From positions 1-32,343 of the forward strand of contig NZ_QHJH01000075.1 of the NCBI RefSeq assembly GCF_003947455.1: a DNA stretch of 32,343 bases, in the 5' to 3' direction. Under the pieces are notes generated by a model. The model ran no database searches. It saw only the letters and a list, made by a program, of their open reading frames with translations, and had not been told where the DNA came from. Below are positions 1-5,938 of this stretch, piece by piece. The position numbers and the translations under genes are program-made. Each line of letters begins with the position of its first letter. Position 1 is the first letter of the stretch. The stretch is from Streptomyces sp. WAC 04229. Its GTDB lineage: Bacteria > Actinomycetota > Actinomycetes > Streptomycetales > Streptomycetaceae.

Positions 1-171
1 GGGTGGGGGAGTCGACGGGGACGGTGGACAGGGAACGGGTGGTCGCCATGAGACGTCAGCTCTTTCGCGCGAGGAGTTCGTCGGGAGGGGCGACGGGCGC
101 GAGTTCATGGTCGGGCGCGTCGCGGGACGTACGTCGTGCGCGCCGGCCGAAGGCCTGGGGTGTACGGCTTT
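1..171. other. no recognisable gene at left edge
   Basis: I see no convincing protein in this stretch on either strand. Open frames are present but have the look of GC-rich shadows, with no domain that I recognise and no clear ribosome binding site. The stretch may hold the control region or the distal end of a gene lying outside the window. Confidence 0.4.
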
Positions 172-294
172 CTAGCGGGCCGGCGCGATCGTCGCGCGGC
201 AACACACCCGGTCGAAGTCGTCGTGCTGACGGGAAGGCCAGAAGGGCTCGAGGTCATGGCGACCCGTCGCTGCGTACTTCCGGAAGCTGGCCAT
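172..294 (-). CDS. possible 40-aa protein of unknown function
   Basis: This is a short frame from an ATG to a TAG that encodes 40 residues. The peptide is basic and aromatic and has a clustered acidic and cysteine segment (DDFDRVCC). By eye most third codon positions are G or C, and the composition (Trp, Phe, Tyr, Asp) is more protein-like than the surrounding Ala/Arg/Pro shadow frames. No good ribosome binding site precedes the ATG, and the frame stays open further upstream, so the start is uncertain. I do not recognise a family. It lies downstream of the DUF6891 gene on the same strand. Confidence 0.35.
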   Translation of the reverse strand: MASFRKYAATGRHDLEPFWPSRQHDDFDRVCCRATIAPAR

Positions 295-381
295 GGGCCC
301 ATTGAAGCAGACGGCGGCGCCGCGCAGGAGACTCCTCTCACTGCGTGGACGCGGACTGGCGTGAAGTATTCCCCGGCCGGA

Positions 382-1311
382 TCACCCCTCCAGCCTTCTG
401 CGCCAGTTCAGCGGGGTGACGGTGATCGCGCGGCCCGGATCGCCGTCCCACTCCGTGGACAGCCCGGACCCGGCGAACGCGGCCACGACCTCGTGCCCCA
501 CGGCCGCGGTCGTCTCCTCGGAACCGTCGAAACCGCCGTAGTGCAGCGTGAGTCCGTACCCCTCGGCGGCGGCCTCGGTGCTCTGCTGGTGGAAGAAGAC
601 GAAGCCGCGCGCCCCCGGGTGCTCCGCGCCTATCTCCGTGGTGCCGCAGCCGCGGCAGCAGGTGAAGTTCTCCCGGGCCGTGAGCCCGGCCGCGTCCAGG
701 GCCTCGAAGACCCGGGTGAGCCGGTCCGGGTCGGTGGTCGCGTCGCCCCAGGACTCCTGCTCCGCCAGCCGCTCCAGCCACAGCCGGTCCACCAACCGCC
801 GCGCCTGGGCCCTCGACACCGGCCGTTCGCCGTGCTCGCCGCCCACGAGGTGGTCCTCGGCGATCTCGGCGAGCACCGCCCGGTCGTCGTAGCCGCAGAG
901 CAGCCGTTCGCGCACCCGCCGCTCGACCTGCTCGCGGACCTCGTCCGGCAGGTCCGGCACGTCCTCCGCCGGTCCGAGGTCGACCGGCTCCCAGCCGACG
1001 CCCGCGTCCCAGCCGGTCTCCCGGCGTGCCCAGCCGGTCAGCAGGTCCGCCACGCGGCCGGGGTCCGCGAGATCCGTCCCGAAGAACGCGTCCTCGGCGG
1101 CCCGGTGCTCCAGCCGGTAGTCCCCGCCCTCCTCGTGCCACACCTGGGCGAACACGTCGGGGATGTCGGGTATCCGCTGGGCCACCAGGAACCGGTCGCC
1201 GGTGGCGCCGATCCGCGTCACCAGCGCGCGCAGCTCCGCCGCCCGGATCCGGGTGTGCGTCCGCCCGTTCTCCGTCTCGACCTTGATGGTGAGGCTCCCG
1301 TCGATCTCCAT
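382..1311 (-). CDS. DUF6891 domain-containing protein
   Basis: This 309-aa soluble protein has no signal peptide or membrane segment. The C-terminal half (about residues 190-309) matches the pattern I know as DUF6891: a predicted helix, then a CCRGCGTTEIG cysteine segment, a GFVFFHQQ strand, a YGLTLHYGGF strand and a closing VTPLNWRRRL. The N-terminal half is acidic and looks regulatory or structural; I do not recognise it. The start is an ATG following GGTGGGGAC. The gene lies downstream of glnII on the same strand, but a 17-bp terminator hairpin separates them, so it is probably expressed mostly on its own. The function is unknown, and the Cys pairs could bind a metal. Confidence 0.8.
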   Translation of the reverse strand: MEIDGSLTIKVETENGRTHTRIRAAELRALVTRIGATGDRFLVAQRIPDIPDVFAQVWHEEGGDYRLEHRAAEDAFFGTDLADPGRVADLLTGWARRETGWDAGVGWEPVDLGPAEDVPDLPDEVREQVERRVRERLLCGYDDRAVLAEIAEDHLVGGEHGERPVSRAQARRLVDRLWLERLAEQESWGDATTDPDRLTRVFEALDAAGLTARENFTCCRGCGTTEIGAEHPGARGFVFFHQQSTEAAAEGYGLTLHYGGFDGSEETTAAVGHEVVAAFAGSGLSTEWDGDPGRAITVTPLNWRRRLEG

Positions 1312-1342
1312 GTCCCCACCATGGCACGCGCCACCGACAACG

Positions 1343-1379
1343 CCGAGGGGCGTCCACCGCGACGGTGGACGCCCCTCGG
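1343..1379 (-). terminator. terminator after glnII
   Basis: A perfect 17-bp inverted repeat with a CGA loop lies 17 nt past the glnII stop codon and before the DUF6891 start. There is no T-run, which is usual for Streptomyces terminators. Confidence 0.75.
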
Positions 1380-1396
1380 GAGCGGGTGGGGTCTGA

Positions 1397-2428
1397 TCAG
1401 ACCTGGCCGGCCTTCTCCAGGGCCGAGCAGCAGGTGTCGACGAGCAGGCGGGTCACCACGTACGGGTCGACGTTGGCGTTGGGGCGGCGGTCCTCGATGT
1501 AGCCCTTGCCGTCCTTCTCGACCTGCCACGGGATGCGCACCGAGGCACCGCGGTCGGAGACGCCGTAGGAGTACTCGTTCCACGGGGCGGTCTCGTGCAG
1601 GCCGGTCAGGCGGTCGTCGATGCCGGCACCGTAGTTCTTGACGTGGTCGAGCGGCTTGGAGCCCTCGCCGAGCGACTCGGCGGCGGTGATGATCGCGTCG
1701 TAGCCCTCGCGCATCGCCTTGGTGGAGAAGTTGGTGTGCGCGCCCGCGCCGTTCCAGTCGCCCTTGACCGGCTTGGGGTCGAGGGTGGCGGAGACCTCGA
1801 AGTCCTCGGCGGTGCGGTAGAGCAGCCAGCGGGCCACCCACAGCTGGTCGGAGACCTCCAGCGGCGCCAGCGGGCCGACCTGGAACTCCCACTGGCCGGG
1901 CATGACCTCGGCGTTGATGCCGGAGATGCCGAGACCGGCCTTCAGGCAGTTCTCCAGGTGCGCCTCGACGACGTCACGGCCGAAGATCTCGTCCGAGCCG
2001 ACACCGCAGTAGTAGCCGCCCTGCGCGGCCGGGAAGCCGCCCTCGGGGAAGCCGAGCGGGCGGGCGCCCTTGAAGAAGGTGTACTCCTGCTCGATGCCGA
2101 AGATCGGCTCCTGGGCCGCGAACCGCTCGGACAGCTCGGCCAGCGCGGCGCGCGTGTTGGACGGGTGCGGCGTCATGTCCGTGTCCAGGACCTCGCACAG
2201 CACCAGGACGTCGTCGCCGCCGCGGATCGGGTCGGGGCAGGAGAAGACAGGCTTGAGCACGCAGTCCGAGGAGCTGCCCTCGGCCTGGTTGGTGGAGGAG
2301 CCGTCGAAGCCCCAGATCGGCAGGGCGTCGAGACCGGCGGGAGCACCCGTGATGATCTTCGTCTTGGAACGGAGTTTGGCCGTCGGCTCGGTGCCGTCGA
2401 TCCAGATGTACTCAGCCTTGAAGGTCAC
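1397..2428 (-). CDS. glnII: glutamine synthetase type II
   Basis: The enzyme makes glutamine from glutamate, ammonia and ATP in the cytosol. It belongs to the eukaryotic-like GSII class, which is shorter than GSI and is not adenylylated. The protein begins MTFKAEYIWIDG and has 343 residues, the normal GSII length. It contains the DGSST segment near residue 45, the ammonium/glutamate-site region NGAGAHTNFS, and a C-terminal RRPNANVDPY segment. I chose the GTG at 2428 because GAAGGA lies 9 nt upstream and the family starts here; the longer open frame to 2488 would add 20 residues unlike the family. A GlnR-type operator lies about 100-140 bp upstream. The paralogue glnA is 3.5 kb away on the same strand. 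Confidence 0.95.
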   Translation of the reverse strand: MTFKAEYIWIDGTEPTAKLRSKTKIITGAPAGLDALPIWGFDGSSTNQAEGSSSDCVLKPVFSCPDPIRGGDDVLVLCEVLDTDMTPHPSNTRAALAELSERFAAQEPIFGIEQEYTFFKGARPLGFPEGGFPAAQGGYYCGVGSDEIFGRDVVEAHLENCLKAGLGISGINAEVMPGQWEFQVGPLAPLEVSDQLWVARWLLYRTAEDFEVSATLDPKPVKGDWNGAGAHTNFSTKAMREGYDAIITAAESLGEGSKPLDHVKNYGAGIDDRLTGLHETAPWNEYSYGVSDRGASVRIPWQVEKDGKGYIEDRRPNANVDPYVVTRLLVDTCCSALEKAGQV

Positions 2429-2529
2429 GGGGCCACATCCTTCGGGGTGGGTCTGGGCGCACTTGCGGGTGCTGCGGCGCTGCGGCACTGGGGCGCCGCT
2501 TCTACTGCGCAGCAGCGTGTCAACAGGCG

Positions 2530-2567
2530 ATTTCCCGACCGTTGCCCGTGTGTGAACCCCGTGTTAC
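2530..2567 (-). promoter_or_regulatory. GlnR operator of glnII
   Basis: Read on the minus strand there are four pentamers, GTAAC, TTCAC, GCAAC and GAAAT, each separated by exactly 6 nt. This is the a1-b1-a2-b2 layout of the Streptomyces GlnR box (consensus gTnAc-n6-GaAAc, twice). The first b site is poor, while the other three are recognisable. A TTGACA hexamer follows immediately at 2523-2518, but no good -10 lies 17-18 nt beyond it. The layout is seen directly; binding by GlnR is inferred from the known regulon. Confidence 0.75.
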
Positions 2568-2590
2568 CTGGGGTGGATGTGGCCCGTCTC

Positions 2591-2725
2591 TCACGGTGCG
2601 CGCCCGTCCTCGGCCGCCGACTCGCGCACGCCGGCCAGGAAGGAACGGATCGCCGCCGTCTCCCGTTCGTCGTACCCGCGCAGCAGTTCCACCGCGCGCC
2701 CGATCAGCGGGCCCGCCCCCGGCCG
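2591..2725 (-). pseudogene. MarR-type regulator, C-terminal remnant
   Basis: Reading the minus strand into the TGA at 2593-2591 gives about 40 residues that look like the last helices of a MarR-family regulator: a leucine-rich helix, then LRGYDERETAAIRSFL, then a short acidic tail. No DNA-binding domain precedes it. Upstream the frame becomes Pro/Gly-rich filler close to where the plus-strand hydrolase remnant begins. I read this as the 3' end of a regulator whose first two thirds have been deleted. The family assignment rests on a short segment and is tentative. Confidence 0.5.
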
Positions 2726-2747
2726 CAGCACGCCGGCCGGCGACCGC

Positions 2748-3365
2748 CACCCCCGCACGGTCGCCGACCTGACCGGCTGGCTGGACGCGCTCCTCGACGG
2801 CCTCGGCATCCGGGCCGCCGCCCTGGGCGGGCACTCCTGCGGCGCCTGGATCGCCCTGTCGTACGCCCTGCACGCACCCGAACGGGTACGCCGCCTGTTC
2901 CTCCTGGACCCGACCCAGTGCTTCGCCGGGTTCAAGGCGGCCTACCTGCTGCGTGCGGCGCCGGTGCTGCTGCGGCCGGCTCCGCGCCGGACACGCGCCT
3001 TCCTGGAATGGGAGACCGGTGCGACCCCGCTCGACCCGGACTGGCTCGCCCTCCAGGAGGCGGCCGTCGGCTTCCCCGCCCGCCGTCCGGTGACCGGACC
3101 GCGTCCGGCGCCCGACGCGCTGCGCGCACTGGACGCGCCGGTCCTGCTGCTCCTGGCCGGGAACAGCAGGACCCTCCCCCACTCTCGGCTTCGCTCGAGC
3201 GGGGGGACCCCCATCCCCGCCGAGGTGGCGGCCCGGGCGCGGGAGCTGCTGCCGCGCGTGGAGGTGGCCGTCCTGCCGGACGTGTCCCATCACGCGCTGC
3301 CGCAGGCCGCGCCGCCCGGGCTGGGCCGCCGCCTCAGCGAGTTCCTCGCCGGGCCGGGTGACTGA
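2748..3365 (+). pseudogene. alpha/beta hydrolase, N-terminally truncated remnant
   Basis: The recognisable part starts at about RTVADLTGWLDALLDGLG, runs through a nucleophile elbow GGHSCGAW with its serine, and then through the LLDPTQCFAGF helix region. It ends with an acid-strand segment and the VSHHALP histidine. The whole N-terminal part of the fold, including the oxyanion-hole strand of about 80-100 residues, is absent. In its place is Ser/Arg/Pro-rich sequence that is antisense to the MarR remnant. Before the final third, at 3173-3213, a Streptomyces interspersed palindrome is inserted in frame. An open frame from 2577 persists but has no convincing start. Convergent with the next gene, with 3 nt between the stops. 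Most likely non-functional. Confidence 0.7.
3173..3213. repeat. interspersed palindrome inside the hydrolase remnant
   Basis: A C-run is followed by CTCGGCTTCGCTCGAG and then a G-run plus CCCCC, giving nested stems. I recognise this as a highly repeated element of Streptomyces genomes, normally intergenic. Here it lies in a coding frame and adds about 14 residues (RTLPHSRLRSSGGTP) absent from related hydrolases. Confidence 0.75.
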
Positions 3366-3368
3366 GCC

Positions 3369-4079
3369 TCACCCGACCTTCTCGATCAGCGCCCGCCGGA
3401 TCAGGAACTTGCCCTCCTCCCGGACCTGTTCGAACGCGGCGTTGTTCAGCAGCGCGCAGCTGCCCGAGACCGAGTTCACCTCCACCGTGGTGGACTTGCC
3501 GTTGTCGAGGTTGGTCACCTTGAGCCGGGTGCCCACGGGGAACTGGTTGCTGGAGGCGGCGGGCGCGCCGCCCTCGCCGGAGAGGGTGACGGTGGAGCCG
3601 TTGCACACCTGCTCACCCGCCTGCGCGCCACCGCCGGCCTGCTCCCCGGCCTGTTCCTCCCCGGCCTGCTGGCCGGCGTCCTGCCCGGCTCCCGCGCCCG
3701 CCTCCTGGCCCGCGTCCTGCCCGGCCGCCGGGGGCTGTGTCGCCTGGGAGTCCTGAGCCGACTCCCCGGCGGTGCATCCCGAGGCCTCCTGCTTGCGCTC
3801 GATCTCCGCGATGACGGCCTCGCGGTTGGCGATCCGGGCCTCGGACTGCGCGTCGGGGTTGGCCCGCTGGCCCTCGATGAACCGCTGGTTGTTGCCGAGC
3901 GCCGTGGCCAGACCCTGGCAGACGGTCGAGTCCTGCGCGGACCTGGTCTGCGCGTTCTGGTCGGTCTGCGCGGCGTTCGACGCGTTCGCCGTCACGAAGG
4001 CCCCGCCGCCCGCCACCGCCGCGGCGCTGACCAGCAGCGCGATCTTCTTCTTCGTGTCGAGAGTTCTCCTGCGCGACAT
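3369..4079 (-). CDS. secreted protein with DPBB-like C-terminal domain
   Basis: This is a 236-aa exported protein. It has a basic N-terminus, a hydrophobic core (IALLVSAAAVAGGGAF) and a likely cleavage near residue 34-36. The mature part has a helical region with two Cys (about 54 and 101), then a Gln/Ala/Gly/Glu-rich linker of about 50 residues made of AGQ and QAGE-like units. It ends in an 80-residue domain whose VGTRLKVTNLDNGKSTTVEVN strand pair resembles RlpA-like double-psi beta-barrels. The Asp-containing loop of catalytic RlpA proteins is not visible, so a binding or structural role at the cell wall is more likely than lytic activity. A further Cys pair could form a disulfide. The ATG has an AGGAGG 5 nt upstream. 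Confidence 0.75.
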   Translation of the reverse strand: MSRRRTLDTKKKIALLVSAAAVAGGGAFVTANASNAAQTDQNAQTRSAQDSTVCQGLATALGNNQRFIEGQRANPDAQSEARIANREAVIAEIERKQEASGCTAGESAQDSQATQPPAAGQDAGQEAGAGAGQDAGQQAGEEQAGEQAGGGAQAGEQVCNGSTVTLSGEGGAPAASSNQFPVGTRLKVTNLDNGKSTTVEVNSVSGSCALLNNAAFEQVREEGKFLIRRALIEKVG

Positions 4080-4176
4080 GCGCGCCTCCTGAGGGATAGG
4101 GGAGCGTACGCCGCTATGTACGAGATACCGAACGCGGTTACTCAGCAGTCACGCCGATTCGCGCACGTAACCTGCG

Positions 4177-4551
4177 TCACAGAGCGCCCTGTTCGTGCGC
4201 CAGCGCGTCACGCACCGCCTCGTCGGTGCGGCCCACCACGGCCGTTCCGTCGGTCGCCGTGATGATCGGACGCTGGATCAGCTTGGGGTGCCCGGCGAGC
4301 GCGCTGATCCAGCGGTCGCGTGACGCCGCGTCACGGGGCCAGTCCTTGAGACCCAGTTCCTTGGCCGCGGCTTCCTGGGTGCGGGTGATGTCCCAGGGCT
4401 CGAGGCCGAGACGGACGAGCACCTGACGGATCTCGTCCTCGGTGGGTACGTCCTCCAGGTAGCGGCGGACGGTGTAGTCGGCGCCCTCGGCGTCGAGCAG
4501 GCTGAGCGCGCTGCGGCACTTCGAGCAGGCCGGATTGATCCAGATCTCCAT
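4177..4551 (-). CDS. ArsC/Spx-family thioredoxin-fold protein
   Basis: This 124-aa cytosolic protein has the arsenate reductase (ArsC)/Spx fold. An early redox motif NPACSKCRSAL (CxxC at about residues 8 and 11) is followed by the YLEDVPTEDEI, KELGL and HPKLIQRPII segments typical of the family, including the cis-Pro region RPI. The family includes glutaredoxin-dependent arsenate reductases and uncharacterised YffB/ArsC-like reductases. No arsenic genes lie nearby, so the arsenate role is not supported by context. I start at the ATG giving MEIWINPACSKC, which matches the family; a GTG three codons earlier or the longer frame from 4602 are alternatives. No strong ribosome binding site is visible. 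Confidence 0.8.
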   Translation of the reverse strand: MEIWINPACSKCRSALSLLDAEGADYTVRRYLEDVPTEDEIRQVLVRLGLEPWDITRTQEAAAKELGLKDWPRDAASRDRWISALAGHPKLIQRPIITATDGTAVVGRTDEAVRDALAHEQGAL

Positions 4552-4635
4552 GCCGGACACGGTAGCCGAGGGCTCCCGAAACCCGTTCTCCCCGTCCGTC
4601 ACAGCAACCCCGAAAGCCCTTGTGGCCAGGGGCTT

Positions 4636-4663
4636 TTGTCAGTGGGGGGCGGTAAAATAGAAG
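4636..4663 (+). promoter_or_regulatory. candidate promoter of the 4720 gene
   Basis: TTGTCA (4636-4641) and TAGAAG (4658-4663) are separated by 16 nt, a plausible sigma-70-type (HrdB) pair about 55 nt upstream of the small gene at 4720. An imperfect hairpin (AAAGCCCT with AGGGGCTTT, 4613-4637) immediately precedes and slightly overlaps it. Confidence 0.4.
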
Positions 4664-4719
4664 CAGTGTTCGAGGGTGTCGCCGGGTGGTCCGGACGGCG
4701 CCCTGACCGCGACAGGAGG

Positions 4720-5040
4720 ATGCCCGTGCCCGCTGCCGCACTGAAGTCGAAGCCGTTGCCCACCCAGTCCACCGCCAAGCGGCCCGTCCAGCTCGACCTG
4801 CCGTACGCACCCGTGGAGAAGCGTCCGCTGCCGGCCGGCCGCCCCCGCGAGTGGTACGTCACGCACAACCGCCGGCTCAAGGCGATGCGGCTCGCCATCG
4901 CCCTGCTCGACTCCGGCGTCTACCTGCCGAACCAGGCGCGCAACGAGAGGATACGGAGCGCTGCGCTGACGATCGGGGTCCACCCGCCGTCGGACACCAC
5001 GTGCCACATGGTGCGGGCGTTGATGCGGTACTCGCGGTGA
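4720..5040 (+). CDS. conserved small protein of unknown function
   Basis: This encodes 106 residues with a high Lys/Arg and Pro content in the first half (ALKSKPLPTQSTAKRP) and a compact predicted helical second half (HNRRLKAMRLAIALLDSG, then ERIRSAALTIGVHPPSD). There is no signal peptide, membrane segment or Cys cluster. I do not recognise a characterised family. A strong AGGAGG sits at 4714-4719. It directly abuts the ATG at 4720 but lies 6 nt before the GTG at 4726, so translation may start at 4726 (104 aa). The basic character would allow nucleic-acid binding, but that is speculation. A candidate promoter lies just upstream. Confidence 0.7.
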   Translation: MPVPAAALKSKPLPTQSTAKRPVQLDLPYAPVEKRPLPAGRPREWYVTHNRRLKAMRLAIALLDSGVYLPNQARNERIRSAALTIGVHPPSDTTCHMVRALMRYSR

Positions 5041-5090
5041 GCCTGGCGCCGGGTGCCGTCCGTTGTGCGGTGCCCGGCGTCGTCGTTGCC

Positions 5091-5150
5091 GTCTTCGGGG
5101 GCTGCCGCCCCCAGACCCCCGCTCCGGCCTGAACGGCCTCGTCCCCGGAA
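5091..5150. repeat. interspersed Streptomyces repeat (GGGGGTCTGGGGGC family), copy 1
   Basis: On the minus strand it reads GACGAGGCCGTTCAGGCCGG, then AGCGGGGGTCTGGGGGCGGC, then AGCCCCC. The core stem is 5097-5102 with 5107-5112. The same modules recur at 10411-10482 and in part at 30433-30457. It lies exactly where the winged-helix remnant loses its C-terminus. Confidence 0.8.
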
Positions 5151-5159
5151 TCAGGACAC

Positions 5160-5484
5160 CGCTGGAGCGCCGTGTGTGCACCCGCCGGACGATCTCGCCG
5201 TCCGGCCGCTGGGCCCAGCTGCCGATCACGCGGCCGTTCCACCACACCGTAGGCCCCATGTTCCCGCTTCTGTCGGACGGCGCCGGCCGCAGCTCGGGGG
5301 CGAGGTGCCAGTCCCGCTTCCGCCGGCCCATCGCCGCCCGGCGGAGGCCGGGCACCAGCGCCGCCCACGGCTCGGCCGGGCCGCACACCGGACCGGCGTC
5401 ACCGGCGGCGACGTATCCCGTGCCCTCGTCCAGCGACACCGCCTGAGCCCCGATCGCGGCCGGCGCCCGGCGCACCGCCGTCAC
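5160..5484 (-). pseudogene. winged-helix (HTH_42/YcaQ-like) protein remnant
   Basis: About 105 residues survive from the C-terminal half of a winged helix DNA-binding (DUF1006/HTH_42, YcaQ/AlkX-like) protein, normally about 350-400 residues long. Diagnostic pieces are LDEGTGYV, the RKRDWHLAPEL segment, SGNMGPTVWWNGRVIGSWAQ and PDGEIVRR. The N-terminal two thirds are absent; the next gene upstream on the same strand ends 25 nt away. The last 40 or so residues are also absent, because the frame runs straight into an interspersed repeat. Loss at both ends makes this a fossil, even though the frame itself is still open. Confidence 0.7.
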
Positions 5485-5509
5485 CCGCCAACGAGCAGCG
5501 CGGGCCGGC

Positions 5510-5776
5510 CTAGGGCACCCGGAAGTTGACGTACCCCAGCAGGACGATCACCGCGGCCACGCAGCCGAGCACGATGACGGTGGACACCCAGGACGACCGG
5601 CGCGACGAGCCCACGTGGTCGGGGTCGCCGCGGAACGGTACTGGTCCGGGAGGGTTCTCCTTCCAGCGCGCGGCGAGCATCCGGGCGCGCGCGGAGGGCT
5701 CCTTGTGCTCGGCGCCGTCCGCCCATCGGAGGTCGAACTCGCGCTCCTCGTCGTCCCGCTCAGCCATCTCCGGCAC
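5510..5776 (-). CDS. small C-terminally anchored membrane protein
   Basis: This 88-residue protein has a charged, acidic N-terminal 60 residues (ERDDEEREFDLRWADG) and one C-terminal membrane helix (STVIVLGCVAAVIVLLGYV), ending seven residues later. The topology suggests a cytoplasmic N-terminus with a tail anchor. I do not know a function; a protein at this place beside glnA is common in Streptomyces in my recollection. The start may be the GTG at 5776 or the ATG at 5767 three codons on; a GGGGAGA sequence lies just upstream of both. It lies 162 nt past the glnA stop, beyond a terminator, so it probably has its own promoter. Confidence 0.75.
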   Translation of the reverse strand: MPEMAERDDEEREFDLRWADGAEHKEPSARARMLAARWKENPPGPVPFRGDPDHVGSSRRSSWVSTVIVLGCVAAVIVLLGYVNFRVP

Positions 5777-5877
5777 TCTCCCCGTCCCCCTGATCCGAAC
5801 CCGACTCGAACAATCGTGTCACTGGACATGATTCCGGTCCCGCTCCGCGCTGTGAAGGGTTTCCGGCCACGGACGAA

Positions 5878-5915
5878 GGCGCCCCCGCCCCCGGAGAACG
5901 GGGGACGGGGGCGCC
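5878..5915 (-). terminator. terminator after glnA
   Basis: Nested inverted repeats: GGCGCCCCCG pairs with CGGGGGCGCC, and inside it CCCCC pairs with GGGGG. It lies 24 nt past the glnA stop. Confidence 0.75.
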
Positions 5916-5938
5916 GGACGGCTCTGCCGTCGAGTCGA

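Noticed and set aside
136..1641. 501-aa open frame on the plus strand
   Set aside because: It runs antisense through the DUF6891 gene, the terminator and the end of glnII.
2518..2523. TTGACA as the -35 of glnII
   Set aside because: The only -10-like hexamer (TAGAAG) is 13 nt away, too close, so I do not list it as a promoter.
4613..4637. Hairpin followed by a T-run as a terminator
   Set aside because: No plus-strand gene ends upstream of it and the stem has a bulge; it may be chance or part of a leader.
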